Shown: positions 1-7,799 of the stretch, piece by piece
Numbering within the stretch: the stretch's first letter is position 1
Layout: the number at the start of each line of letters is the position of its first letter
DNA from: a virus
Direction: 5' to 3' (one strand)
Length of the DNA stretch: 26,226 bases
IMG/VR virus record: IMGVR_UViG_3300034072_002195
Coordinates: 1 to 26,226 of that record
Position numbers and translations under genes: made by a program
Notes under the pieces: model-generated
Told to the model about the DNA's origin: nothing
Seen by the model: the letters and a program-made list of their open reading frames with translations, nothing else
Databases searched by the model: none

Positions 1-69
1 GTGCTCGCCAACCATCCGCACCGCTCGATCACGAACCTCAGGCGAAAATCTGTTTCCCATCTTGCTCAT
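1..69 (-). CDS. IS3-family transposase OrfA, N-terminal fragment (cut by window edge)
   Basis: Twenty-three codons run leftward from an ATG at 69 and leave the window still open. The start MSKMGNRFSPEVRDRAVRMV matches the opening of IS3-family OrfA proteins, which begin with a short basic segment and a helix-turn-helix of the RFSPExRxRAVRMV type that binds the terminal repeats. GAAGGAG lies about 8 nt upstream of the ATG as a ribosome binding site. OrfA normally works with OrfB, made by a -1 frameshift as a fused DDE transposase; that part is not visible. The transposase points away from the phage tail genes. Confidence 0.75.
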   Translation of the reverse strand, partial: MSKMGNRFSPEVRDRAVRMVGEH

Positions 70-96
70 ACCGGATGCTCCTTCTCACAGTTCGGA

Positions 97-122
97 GCCT
101 CCGGAAAACCCGGGACGCTTCA
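97..122 (-). repeat. Terminal inverted repeat of the IS3-family element
   Basis: On the minus strand this reads TGAAGCGTCCCGGGTTTTCC followed by GGAGGC. It lies at the outer edge of the transposase leader and abuts the resumed phage frame. The matching repeat at the other end is not in the window, so the exact repeat length is inferred. Confidence 0.6.
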
Positions 123-464
123 TGGAGCAATCTGGATACCACCGAGGCAACCGCACTGTTGCAGGATGCAGAGGATTACATTCGCTCTGTCTACAAGGTG
201 CGCACCAATCTGGCCACCGAGGAACAGCGCATCTTTGATGGGCTTGTCTGCCGTCTCGCTGCCGCCTTCCAGACCAATCCTCCCTCTATCGCTGCACCGC
301 AGACGGTGAAGATGGAGAAGAAGGAACTGGCGGGCATGAAGAAGGAAACAGAGTACTTCCAGGGCGACACTGATCCCTACCCCTACATCACCGCCAACAT
401 TCGTCCCTTCCTGGACAACAGCGATGCAATCGGTCTGTTCACTGGCACGGTGGTGACGCGATGA
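123..464 (+). pseudogene. Head-tail connector (gp6/DnaT-like family), 5' end removed by IS insertion
   Basis: This open frame enters from the IS boundary without a start of its own; the ATG at 75 lies inside the IS terminus. The remaining 113 residues (W-S-N-L-D-T-T-E onward) include a helical stretch with ATALLQDAEDYIRSVY and RIFDGLVCRLAAAF. That pattern is seen in the head-tail connector proteins often annotated as DnaT-like or gp6-like, which form the ring under the portal and have about 130-180 residues. The position directly before head closure, neck and tail terminator genes supports this. It overlaps the next gene by ATGA. The missing N-terminus probably inactivates it, which would block virion assembly. 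Confidence 0.6.
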
Positions 465-811
465 ACCTCTATGATGAATTCTATCCACTGGCCGTGGAGA
501 TGCTGAACGACCTTGGCACCGACGCCACCCTGATCGGCACTGCGCAGACCGATACCAGCCTCGCAGCAAAGCGAGCCGGTCGAGTGTCCGCCGGCGGACA
601 GCCCCAAGGACGCCCTACGAAGGCCGTTGTGGGGCCTATCGAAGTCACGGGCTCCGATGGACGCAAGACGCTGCAAAGCGTCGCTACGATGCTCGCAGAG
701 CCCCACGAGGGCGACACCCTCACGGTGGGCTCACTCCGCTGGCAGATCGGCAAGGTCACGCGCATCGCTCCGCAGGGCCAGGCCATCGTCTACATCGCGG
801 AGGTCGCATAA
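461..811 (+). CDS. Putative head closure (stopper) protein
   Basis: A 116-aa protein that I place by gene order and general look rather than a strong motif. It begins with a helix (YDEFYPLAVEML), then a polar glycine-rich loop at about 40-55, then short beta strands including DTLTVGSLRWQIGKVTRI and a C-terminal strand. This small beta-barrel plan with a long loop matches head-closure proteins that seal the connector after DNA packaging and receive the tail. Its start codon overlaps the stop of the upstream connector (ATGA), and its stop overlaps the ATG of the next gene by one base, so translation is likely coupled. Confidence 0.55.
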   Translation: MNLYDEFYPLAVEMLNDLGTDATLIGTAQTDTSLAAKRAGRVSAGGQPQGRPTKAVVGPIEVTGSDGRKTLQSVATMLAEPHEGDTLTVGSLRWQIGKVTRIAPQGQAIVYIAEVA

Positions 812-1113
812 TGGCAGGCCCAATCCCCACCGACCGCGCAGGCATCCGAAATCTGCTCGAGGCCAAGGTGCTTGAGGTCACGCAGAAGCTGACCCTCGAT
901 GCGCACGCCAATCTTGTGCAGGCCAGCCCCGTGGACACCGGCAAGTTTCGTGGGTCCTGGAACGCTGAAACACCGACGAAGCCGATGCAAAAGGGCCGCG
1001 TCACAAACAACACCGAATATGCGGTTCCGCTTGCAAACGGCCATAGCCCCCAAGCTCCAGCTGGTTGGGTCGAGAATGCCGTTGTGGCCGCCGTGAAAGG
1101 GCTCAAGCCATGA
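811..1113 (+). CDS. Neck / tail completion protein, HK97 gp10-like
   Basis: A 100-aa protein with the pattern of the HK97 gp10-like family: an N-terminal amphipathic helix, then SPVDTGKFRGSWNAE (residues about 41-55), then TEYAVPLANGHSPQAPAGWV and a C-terminal helix. The SPVDTGxxRxSW and the EYAxxLxxGHSxQAPxGxV blocks are hallmarks of this family, which sits at the head-tail joint and helps attach the tail. The gene begins one base before the end of the previous one and ends in an ATGA overlap with the tail terminator gene. Confidence 0.75.
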   Translation: MAGPIPTDRAGIRNLLEAKVLEVTQKLTLDAHANLVQASPVDTGKFRGSWNAETPTKPMQKGRVTNNTEYAVPLANGHSPQAPAGWVENAVVAAVKGLKP

Positions 1114-1532
1114 TCCAGAAAGACATCGAGGCGCTGAACGCGCGACTGTTCGACAACATGGACGTGGAGGCTATCCAGCTTTTGGTCGAGAACCAGAAGG
1201 ACCAGACCATTGACGCTACGAGGGTGTGGACACGCTGGATCATCAACCCCGGTGCGAGCGAGACGCGCGCACTCGGCCCTAATCCAACCTACACGCAGTA
1301 CGGCACAGCCACCCTTCAAATCTTCGTGCCCAAGGGGCTGATGACAGGACCGGGCAACGACATTCGCGACCAGTTCAACAACCTCTTCCGTGGCTGGCGC
1401 AGCGCGGACAAGAAGCTCGTCGTGGACAATCTCAAAAGCAATACCAGCACGTACAAGCGCGGCGACCAAGAGTTCTACCTGATCAACGCAATGGTGTTCT
1501 GGCACTCCAACAGGAAGACGACAGACCAATAA
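1110..1532 (+). CDS. Tail terminator protein
   Basis: The chosen start is the ATG at 1110, which overlaps the upstream stop (ATGA); the open frame extends further upstream to 1065 but that would run deep into the previous gene. The 140-aa product starts with a helix (DIEALNARLFDNM) and continues with beta strands around GTATLQIFVPKGLMTGP and a helix with GNDIRDQFNNLFRGWR, ending in a strand before HSNRKTTDQ. This alpha/beta plan and the place just before the tail tube gene match the tail terminators that cap the tube and stop its growth. Assignment is mainly from position and size. Confidence 0.6.
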   Translation: MIQKDIEALNARLFDNMDVEAIQLLVENQKDQTIDATRVWTRWIINPGASETRALGPNPTYTQYGTATLQIFVPKGLMTGPGNDIRDQFNNLFRGWRSADKKLVVDNLKSNTSTYKRGDQEFYLINAMVFWHSNRKTTDQ

Positions 1533-1555
1533 TCAAGCCCATGCGTACGCTCAAA

Positions 1556-1561
1556 TAAATA
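1556..1561 (+). promoter_or_regulatory. TAAATA element 1 (candidate phage promoter) before the tail tube gene
   Basis: TAAATA followed by GTCGCG, in the 73-bp gap between tail terminator and tail tube genes. If it acts as a -10 element, transcription would start near 1568, leaving a leader that carries GAGGAG 5 nt before the ATG at 1606. No -35-like hexamer is seen at the normal distance. One of nine similar copies in the window. Confidence 0.5.
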
Positions 1562-1565
1562 GTCG

Positions 1566-1584
1566 CGAGCCAACTTCAGGCTCG
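1566..1584 (+). promoter_or_regulatory. Hairpin in the tail tube leader
   Basis: CGAGCC and GGCTCG form a 6-bp stem around a 7-nt loop, followed by TCATTATTTT. It lies at the predicted 5' end of the transcript from TAAATA element 1. It could be a weak terminator for read-through from the neck genes or a 5' stabilising hairpin on the tube mRNA; the sequence does not decide between them. Confidence 0.4.
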
Positions 1585-1605
1585 TCATTATTTTGAGGAG
1601 CCCGT

Positions 1606-2535
1606 ATGGCATTGATTAATCCATCGGACGTCACGTTCTCTCTCGTCCCCGAGGCAACTGCTGGCGTTCTTCCAACTGCAAGCGCATCGCGCTACGAAAT
1701 TCCTGCTAAGGCAGACCAGTCGATCATCGCATTCACCGCGAACGAGATCGCATCCAACACCAAGCGTCCAGGCCGTGCAGGCAACGGTATGCAGCGCGGC
1801 ATGGTGACCGGCAGCGGCTCGCTTGAAATGCGCCTCCAGTCGGCTCCCCTGTATTTCGCCCTCATGGAGAGCGCGCTTTCGGGCAAGTTCACCACCACCG
1901 GCACCAAGACCCTCAAGGCAGGCAGCACCGATAGCACCTTCTCGGTCCTCTCCGTGCTTCAGCTGACGCCATCTGTGATGGTCGAAGCCGCTTCGGGCGC
2001 AATGGTCAACAAGATGACCCTGAGCGCGAAGTTCGGTGACGAGGTGAATGTCTCGTTCGACGTTCTCGCCACCACGCAGGCTCAGCTAACCGCTGACAGC
2101 ACGCTAACCCTCACCACCATCCCCGGCTCCGCTTATGAGTTCGCTGGCAAGGACGTGTCGGCTGTCACTGTTGCGGGTAACTCCACCATCCAGTTCACCG
2201 AACTGAACCTGGAAGTCACGCAGGATCGTGTTGCACGCGGCAAGCTTGGCACCAACACTCCAATCGGCATCGGCACCAACGGCACTCGCACTGTCAAGCT
2301 CACCCTCAAGGCATACCGCGAGAGCTTTGCTGTTGATACGCTGCTCACCGGTCAGGCACAGTCGTTCAGCTTCACCATCGGTGCAGCAGGCAACGGCTAT
2401 GGTGTCTACATTCCAGCTGGCTTCGCTTCGATCCCTACCACGGAGTTCGACAGCGAGAGCGCATTCGTGAACATCGAAATCACCGCTGCTTACGACACTA
2501 CTCAGGCAACTGATCTGTACATCACCCAGCTATAA
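1606..2535 (+). CDS. Major tail tube protein
   Basis: A 309-aa protein that starts with INPSDVTFSLVPEATAGVLP, a beginning typical of siphovirus tail tube proteins (they open with a strand and an E-x-T-xG-x-x-P turn). The rest is rich in Thr, Ser, Ala and Gly with alternating hydrophobic residues, as expected for a beta sandwich with long loops. It polymerises in hexamer rings around the tape measure to form the non-contractile tube. GAGGAG sits 5 nt before the ATG. It stands alone between a candidate promoter and a strong UUCG-type terminator, unlike the overlapped genes before it, which fits the high copy number needed for a tube subunit. Confidence 0.8.
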   Translation: MALINPSDVTFSLVPEATAGVLPTASASRYEIPAKADQSIIAFTANEIASNTKRPGRAGNGMQRGMVTGSGSLEMRLQSAPLYFALMESALSGKFTTTGTKTLKAGSTDSTFSVLSVLQLTPSVMVEAASGAMVNKMTLSAKFGDEVNVSFDVLATTQAQLTADSTLTLTTIPGSAYEFAGKDVSAVTVAGNSTIQFTELNLEVTQDRVARGKLGTNTPIGIGTNGTRTVKLTLKAYRESFAVDTLLTGQAQSFSFTIGAAGNGYGVYIPAGFASIPTTEFDSESAFVNIEITAAYDTTQATDLYITQL

Positions 2536-2573
2536 GCTTTGTGACCACTCCCCTTTGCAACTCCGGTCACAGG

Positions 2574-2599
2574 ATGGAGCAGTCTTCGGACTGCTCCAT
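2574..2599 (+). terminator. Strong hairpin terminator (UUCG loop) after the tail tube gene
   Basis: ATGGAGCAGTC and GACTGCTCCAT form a perfect 11-bp stem closed by a TTCG tetraloop, followed by a short T tract (TTT then CC). A weaker inverted repeat, GTGACC/GGTCAC at 2541-2546 and 2565-2570, lies just before it. Both are between the tube stop and the next promoter-like element. Confidence 0.8.
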
Positions 2600-2618
2600 T
2601 TCCATATGCGCGTCGCGG

Positions 2619-2624
2619 TAAATA
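2619..2624 (+). promoter_or_regulatory. TAAATA element 2 (candidate phage promoter) before the tail chaperone genes
   Basis: CGCGG then TAAATA then GGTGCG, starting 19 bp after the tube terminator. A promoter is expected here because the terminator would otherwise silence the chaperone genes. The ATG is 37 nt downstream of the first T, with AAGGGG 9 nt before it as ribosome binding site. No -35 consensus. Confidence 0.55.
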
Positions 2625-2655
2625 GGTGCGTACTTTAACAAAGGGGTTACACACC

Positions 2656-3096
2656 ATGACCAAGACTACCAAGAAGCCCGCATTCAAGAAGCTTGTTCGC
2701 TTCGATGCCAACAAGGCTGCAAAGGGCGTTCCACACCACATCGTTGACGAGAACGGCAACGACTATGGCACCTGGACCACTTCGCTGTTCGACGTTCATA
2801 ACAAGTTCCTCAAGGTCGAGAACGAGCGCTACGAGCGTGAGCATGGCGACAGCGAGAATGCCAAGGGCAAGAACGCGGGCGTCTTCGCATTCGTTCAGGT
2901 CTGCCTACATGACTGGAGCGGCGTTGTTGACGAGAACGATCAGGCCATTCCGTTCAGTAAGGAACTGGCGTTCGAGTATCTAACCGACGAGGACAACGCC
3001 TGGTTCGTTGGCGAGCTTATCGGTCGTTCGCAGGACGTGCGCTACTACCGCGCAGTCACCCCAGCTGCCACCAAGGAAGCTGACGCGGGAAACTAA
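2656..3096 (+). CDS. Tail assembly chaperone, short form (lambda gpG analogue)
   Basis: The ATG at 2656 was chosen because AAGGGG lies 9 nt upstream and the 146-aa product then begins with a lysine-rich segment (MTKTTKKPAFKKLVRF). The gene lies between tube and tape measure, the fixed place of tail assembly chaperones, and its last two sense codons, GGA AAC, form the slippery part of a -1 frameshift site directly before the TAA stop. No strong family motif was recognised in the protein; the residues near 30-60 look helical and charged. In related phages the short and the frameshifted forms bind the tape measure and recruit tube subunits; neither ends up in the virion. Confidence 0.8.
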   Translation: MTKTTKKPAFKKLVRFDANKAAKGVPHHIVDENGNDYGTWTTSLFDVHNKFLKVENERYEREHGDSENAKGKNAGVFAFVQVCLHDWSGVVDENDQAIPFSKELAFEYLTDEDNAWFVGELIGRSQDVRYYRAVTPAATKEADAGN

Positions 3097-3422
3097 TCGC
3101 CTTTCTCGACTGGTGGGTTTTCAAGGATGGCGCTGAACTCACCGATCTAGCCGAGAAAGGCGAAGCGATGGCGATCAGCAAAGTCGCTAGGGCTCCCAAG
3201 CTAACGAACACGTTACACTGGGAAAGCTTCTGGGACTTGCATACCGAGCGCATCAACGGAATGAGCCTCGGTCCTATCCCCATTAGCAAAATGCATTGGT
3301 ACGCCGATGTAGAGTTAGGGCTAGACGACGATGAAAAGTCCGCATTCATCTACATCATGCGGCGCGTAGATAGCTTCTTCGTTTCCAAGCAGAACGCCAA
3401 AGCAAATAGCAAATCCTCATAA
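2656..3422 (+). CDS. Tail assembly chaperone, frameshifted long form (gpGT analogue)
   Basis: A -1 slip on G_GGA_AAC at 3087-3093 moves ribosomes from the G frame into an open frame that continues to the stop at 3420-3422. The extension begins CTA ATC GCC (L-I-A-F-L-D-W-W-V-F) and has no stop for 109 codons, giving a fusion of about 255 residues. The downstream frame has an internal ATG at 3168 but no good ribosome binding site before it, so the segment is best read as a T domain made only by frameshifting. It contains a tryptophan-rich start and an acidic stretch (VELGLDDDEK). In lambda, the T part contacts the tube protein while the G part coats the tape measure. Confidence 0.85.
3087..3163 (+). 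promoter_or_regulatory. Programmed -1 ribosomal frameshift signal: slippery heptamer plus stem-loop
   Basis: The heptamer GGGAAAC (3087-3093) is in the right phase (G GGA AAC) and is followed at once by the TAA stop of the G frame. Downstream, TCGCCTTTCTCG (3097-3108) and CGAGAAAGGCGA (3152-3163) form a perfect 12-bp stem. Inside its loop GGTGGGTT (3112-3119) pairs with AACTCACC (3136-3143) over 8 bp with one G-U pair. The result is a long hairpin starting 3 nt after the slip site; the lowest pairs may be melted by the ribosome, giving the usual spacing of 5-9 nt. Confidence 0.9.
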
Positions 3423-3438
3423 CCAACGATCCTCCCGG

Positions 3439-3444
3439 TAAATA
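3439..3444 (+). promoter_or_regulatory. TAAATA element 3 (candidate phage promoter) before the tape measure gene
   Basis: CCCGG then TAAATA then CCCGCA. It forms the left half of a near-perfect inverted repeat, GGTAAATACC (3437-3446) with GGTATTTGCC (3453-3462). The ATG at 3474 is 35 nt downstream of the first T and has GGGAGG 4 nt before it. The hairpin would lie at the start of the predicted transcript. Confidence 0.5.
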
Positions 3445-3473
3445 CCCGCACAGGTATTTGCCAGGGAGGCGCC

Positions 3474-6400
3474 ATGAGCGACGCACTATTTCAAATTGAC
3501 GTTTCCATTGATCCTTCCAAGGCGGCCCCTGGGATTAATCAGTTAGATGCAGGCCTCGCTCACTTAGAACGGCGTCAGCGCAGCGTACAGGCGGCCAACG
3601 ACAATCTCAAAGGCACTTTCGACCGACTTGGCTCCAGCATGGGCGGTGCAGCCGGCCATGGTGGCAAGCTCAGCGCGATCTTCGACAACATCAAGGAGCG
3701 CGCTTCTGGCGCTGCACCGGAGGTAGCGAACCTCACCAACACCCTGGGCAAGATGGGTCCGATGGCCGCAGTCATCGGCGGCGTCAGTCTGGCAATTGGT
3801 GCAATCGGCGTCGCGTCGATTAAGGCAGCAGCGCAGACACAGCAGTGGATGGCGCAGCTGGAAACCACAACCAAATCCAGCCAAAAAGCCAAAGACAGCT
3901 ACAACGCGCTCGTAAAGTTCGCCAGCACAACCCCATTCGATCTAGGCCAGTCCATCGACGCATTCGTGAAACTGCGCCAGATGGGTATGGCCGCAACCGA
4001 AGGGCGCATGAAGTCCTTTGGCAACACGGCAGCGGCGACCGGCAAAACTCTGAAGCAGATGATCGAAGCGGTCGCGGATGCTGGAACCTTCCAGTTCGAG
4101 AGACTGCTTGAGTTCGGCATCAAGGCCAACACGGTCGGCAATAAGGTCAAGTTCACCTTTGCTGGCGTGACCACTACGGTGGACAAGAACTCCCAGGCAA
4201 TCGTCAAGTATCTGGAGAACATCGGCAACACCAATTACGCCGCTGCCATGGACAAGCAGATGGACACGCTCAACGGCGCGTTCAGCAATGTCGGCGACAA
4301 CCTCCAGCAGATGTTGAGCGGCATCGGCAACGGTGAACTCGGAAACGCAGTCAAGGAGATCGCCAAGAGCTTGGCGAACGGCATCACTGCAATTTCTCCG
4401 TTCATGGCGTCGCTGGGTAACTTCTTTGGCAGCATCATTAGCGGCGTCGGCTCGATCCTCAACGGCCTGGGCTCCGTGTGGAGCAGCATCAACACTGGCG
4501 GCAAGGGCGTTCAACCCATCCTCGATACACTGACCTCGGGCATCAATCTGCTTGCGGACGGCATTAAGATCATCGGCAACACCGTTGGCTCCGTGTTCGG
4601 CGGCATCGGCTCCGCGATCAACAGCGCCAGCGGCTCGGTCATGAACTACCTGGGACTCAACTCCAAGGCCGCCAAAGATAGCGTGGGCTGGGCAGACCTC
4701 ATCCGCGCATCGTGGCAGGTACTCGGCGGACAGGTGAACGCGATCAAGTCCCAGGTCGCGAATGCCTTCACCAGCTTGTGGACGGGTGCAAAGGGCACGC
4801 TCGGACAGATTGGCAGCTTCCTCGCCAGCAGCTTCGCCACCCCGCTCAACGGCATCAAGTCGATGTTCAACAGCGTCGCCGGCTGGTTCAAGCAGACGTT
4901 TGGCGATCTAACGTTCAGCCCCGAGGGAATCGCTACCGGCGCAGCCCGTGCGGTCGATCTGCTCATCGGCACCTTCCGTGGCGGCATCAACGTCATTGGC
5001 GTGCTGTTCAACGAATTGCCCGGCACGATCTGGGCCAGCTTGAGCCCCGGCTTCCAAACCATCCTCGCCAGTGGTTGGGCGCTGCTCAAGGGCATCGGCA
5101 GCATGGTCGGTCAGGTTTACACTGCCGTCACCGGCTTCGGCGCAAGCCTGGGTAAGAGCATTGCGAGCGTGTTCAACAGCGTGTCGTCCTACATCGAAGG
5201 CGTAGCGAACTCCGCGATCAACATGATCAACAAGGTCATCACCGCCGCCAATAAGCTGGGCGCGGGCATGAGCACGGTCGCCAATGTGCAGGTCGCCAAG
5301 GTGCCGGTGCCGAAGACGAACACCGCCGCTGAAAGCGCTTGGTCCACCCTGGGCAACCACCTGGGTTCGGCGTTCAATAGGGGTTTCGGGCACGAAGCAG
5401 AAACCGGCATCAACAAGGTAATTCGCGTTGCACGCGGGATGCGAGGCAAGCCAGTGGCCGACAACGGCCTAGATGCTGGCTCCGATGCTACTCCGGAGAA
5501 CCCAGCTGGCAAGAACAAGAAGGATAAGGGAGCCGCCGAAGCAGAGCGCCGTGCAAAGCGCGAGAAGGAATTCTGGGATGCCCTCAACGGCGAAGTGGAG
5601 ACGGCTAAGCGCCTGCCGCTTGCTGCCGAGGATTATCGCAAGCAGCTAGAGCTACAGAAGATCCTGGGCCACGAGCTAGGCGCGCAGGACATTGCCCGCA
5701 TCGGTTCGCTGATGCAGCAGGCGCGCACCGCCAAGTTCGTCACCACCGCGCTGGACGACCACGCGAAGCGCGGTGCGGAACTGGCCAACCAGGAACAGCA
5801 GCTTCGTGCCAAGCTCCTGGGTGCCACCGACGAGCAGCTGGCCCTTGAAAACAAAATTGCCGACTTCCGCCTCAATGCGCAGCGCCAGGGCGTGGACCTG
5901 CAGAGCGAGGGCTATAAGGCCGCCGAGGCGCAGCTTCGCCTAGACGAGCAGCGCGCACAGGTTCTCGACCGTCAGAACGCTTCGCTTGCACGCGGCCTCG
6001 ATGTGGCTCGCCAGTACAGCGGCAGCTACGCGCGTTCGCAGGAAATGGTTGGGCTGGGCAAGGCTCGCCAGGACCTCGACACCCTTTGGAACGGCGGCAA
6101 CAACGGCGGCAAGCTCACCCAGGAGCAGTACAAGGAAGCCACCGAGGGTCTGCGCAAGGCCGGTGTCGAAGTCGCCAACCGCTGGAAGGACGAGTTCGGC
6201 GCTCGCATCGACCAGATTGGCGAGCAGTTTGGCGGCGTCATGGGCCAGGCCATCAGCAAGTTTGGCAAGATCATCCAGGCGCTCAACGCCGCTGCGCAGG
6301 GTGATTGGACCAAGGCCGGTCCGCTGGGCTCGATCATCGGTCTCCTGGGCAAGACGGCGGGCGGCAAGGACACCGCTTTCGGCATTGGCGCTAACGCCAG

Positions 6401-7790
6401 CGCGGGCAAGATGCTGGACAGCCTCTTCAAGTCGGACACCTGGGCCAAGCCGTTCAAGTCGATGAGCGACGGCTTCTCCGATCTCAAGAGCGTGTTCACC
6501 GGCACCAACGGCGGCTTCATGCAGGCGCTGGGCAAGGTTGCTGGCACGGCAGCAGCAGGCGCGCAGATTGGTTCGCTGACCAACAGCGTTCTCGGCGCGG
6601 TCGGCATCAAGCTCAACGGCACCGGCTCGCAGATTGGTGGCGCACTCGGCAGCGCGTTCGGCCCTATCGGCTCGATCCTGGGCAGCATCGGCGGCGGCAT
6701 CCTGGGCAACCTGTTCACCAGCGCACCACGCGGTAAGGCGATCATCACCAGCGGCAAGGATGCGCAGATCAGCGGCAACAAGGGCAGCGTGCGCGACGCG
6801 CTGGCCGGTACGTCAGGTTCCATTCAGAGCGGCTTGCAGAACATCGCGAGCCAGCTGGGTGGCGACCTGGGCAACTTCATGGTGTCCATCGGCAAGTACA
6901 AGGACAGCTACCGCGTTTCGTCCACGGGTTCGAGCAACGTCGATGGGAAGAAAACCAGCCGCATCAGCGGTCTGCTCTATGATGGCAAGGACGAAGCACA
7001 GGCCATCTCGATTGCGATCAAGGACGCAATCCTTGACGGTGCGATCACGGGTCTATCCGACCTGATGAACAAGGCGCTCAAAGCCTACGCGGGCAATGTG
7101 GACAAGGCGGTCAACACCGCTCTCCAGATGAAGAACTTCGAGGACGACTATAAGGCGCTGACCGATCCTATCCGCGCTGCCGTGGACAGCATCATCAATC
7201 CCCTGACCGCGCTCCGCAAGAGCATGGTGGAGGTTGGCGCAACCACTGCCGACCTGACCAAGCTGGACGAGTACCGCGCGAAGAAGCTGGATGCCGTTCT
7301 CAAGGATCAGGTGTCCGGTTTCCAGAGCCTGCTCGATAGCCTGAACGGCGATGGTGGCGGTGTCACGGCGCTGACCCAGCTGACGCAGAACCTCGCCAAG
7401 CTGGACAGCTTCAAGGCCGATCTAGCGGCGGGCAAGACAATCGACCAGGATGCATTCACGTCCCTGGCCGACAAGATCATGAACGGTGCGGGCAGCGTCT
7501 ACGGTACGAACACCACGGACTTCCAGGACATCATCGGCACGCTCAAGGGCCTGACAACCGGCGCGATCACCAATGCGACCAGCGCATTCAACGCGGCTGC
7601 TGGCGCGGACACCACGACCAAGGCGATCACCGATCAGACCAACGCGGTCACCGCGTCCATCGGCATCACCAACGACTATCTGCGCGTAATCGCGAATGCA
7701 GTGTCGTCCGGTGCGCTCACCCAGAACCAGGGCGCTGCTCTCTCGGCAAAGGCCGAGGTGCAGGATGGTAGGGTGCAACAGGCTTTTTGA
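3474..7790 (+). CDS. Tail tape measure protein
   Basis: A 1438-aa protein with the domain plan of tape measures. The N-terminal 60 residues are coiled-coil-like. Residues about 95-120 form a hydrophobic segment (GGVSLAIGAIGVASIKAAA). The block around 140-165 with FASTTPFDLGQSIDAFVKLR is the signature of the conserved tape-measure N-terminal domain. Several glycine/alanine-rich hydrophobic segments follow to about 600, then a charged helical region from about 680 to 870, and another hydrophobic stretch at about 1030-1085. The protein sets tail length, roughly 0.15 nm per residue in known phages, so about 200 nm here. It fills the tube and is later ejected with the DNA. Near the C-terminus, residues 1398-1411 (ITNDYLRVIANAVS) recur in the small protein at 14483. 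Confidence 0.92.
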   Translation: MSDALFQIDVSIDPSKAAPGINQLDAGLAHLERRQRSVQAANDNLKGTFDRLGSSMGGAAGHGGKLSAIFDNIKERASGAAPEVANLTNTLGKMGPMAAVIGGVSLAIGAIGVASIKAAAQTQQWMAQLETTTKSSQKAKDSYNALVKFASTTPFDLGQSIDAFVKLRQMGMAATEGRMKSFGNTAAATGKTLKQMIEAVADAGTFQFERLLEFGIKANTVGNKVKFTFAGVTTTVDKNSQAIVKYLENIGNTNYAAAMDKQMDTLNGAFSNVGDNLQQMLSGIGNGELGNAVKEIAKSLANGITAISPFMASLGNFFGSIISGVGSILNGLGSVWSSINTGGKGVQPILDTLTSGINLLADGIKIIGNTVGSVFGGIGSAINSASGSVMNYLGLNSKAAKDSVGWADLIRASWQVLGGQVNAIKSQVANAFTSLWTGAKGTLGQIGSFLASSFATPLNGIKSMFNSVAGWFKQTFGDLTFSPEGIATGAARAVDLLIGTFRGGINVIGVLFNELPGTIWASLSPGFQTILASGWALLKGIGSMVGQVYTAVTGFGASLGKSIASVFNSVSSYIEGVANSAINMINKVITAANKLGAGMSTVANVQVAKVPVPKTNTAAESAWSTLGNHLGSAFNRGFGHEAETGINKVIRVARGMRGKPVADNGLDAGSDATPENPAGKNKKDKGAAEAERRAKREKEFWDALNGEVETAKRLPLAAEDYRKQLELQKILGHELGAQDIARIGSLMQQARTAKFVTTALDDHAKRGAELANQEQQLRAKLLGATDEQLALENKIADFRLNAQRQGVDLQSEGYKAAEAQLRLDEQRAQVLDRQNASLARGLDVARQYSGSYARSQEMVGLGKARQDLDTLWNGGNNGGKLTQEQYKEATEGLRKAGVEVANRWKDEFGARIDQIGEQFGGVMGQAISKFGKIIQALNAAAQGDWTKAGPLGSIIGLLGKTAGGKDTAFGIGANASAGKMLDSLFKSDTWAKPFKSMSDGFSDLKSVFTGTNGGFMQALGKVAGTAAAGAQIGSLTNSVLGAVGIKLNGTGSQIGGALGSAFGPIGSILGSIGGGILGNLFTSAPRGKAIITSGKDAQISGNKGSVRDALAGTSGSIQSGLQNIASQLGGDLGNFMVSIGKYKDSYRVSSTGSSNVDGKKTSRISGLLYDGKDEAQAISIAIKDAILDGAITGLSDLMNKALKAYAGNVDKAVNTALQMKNFEDDYKALTDPIRAAVDSIINPLTALRKSMVEVGATTADLTKLDEYRAKKLDAVLKDQVSGFQSLLDSLNGDGGGVTALTQLTQNLAKLDSFKADLAAGKTIDQDAFTSLADKIMNGAGSVYGTNTTDFQDIIGTLKGLTTGAITNATSAFNAAAGADTTTKAITDQTNAVTASIGITNDYLRVIANAVSSGALTQNQGAALSAKAEVQDGRVQQAF

Positions 7791-7799
7791 GGAGGCGCG

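Larger units (their letters stand above)
1..122 (-). mobile_element. Terminus of an IS3-family insertion sequence (element continues left of the window)
   Basis: The first 122 bases read on the minus strand as the start of an IS3-type element: a terminal sequence beginning TGAAGCGTCCCGGG at base 122, a short leader, then the start of an OrfA-like transposase that runs off the window. The TGAA-start, CCCGGG-containing terminus is typical of IS3-family inverted repeats as I know them. The phage gene resumes at base 123 in an open frame, so the insertion boundary is at about 122/123. The other end and the target-site duplication (usually 3-4 bp in this family) are outside the window. Confidence 0.75.

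Noticed and set aside
75-122. ATG at 75 as the start of the connector gene
   Set aside because: Bases 75-122 belong to the IS terminus (leader and terminal repeat), so the first 16 codons are IS sequence fused by chance to the open phage frame.
3168-3422. Independent 84-aa gene starting at ATG 3168
   Set aside because: The frame is open back to the slippery site, there is no good ribosome binding site, and the ATG is directly after the 3' strand of the frameshift stem; it is better read as the T part of the frameshifted chaperone.
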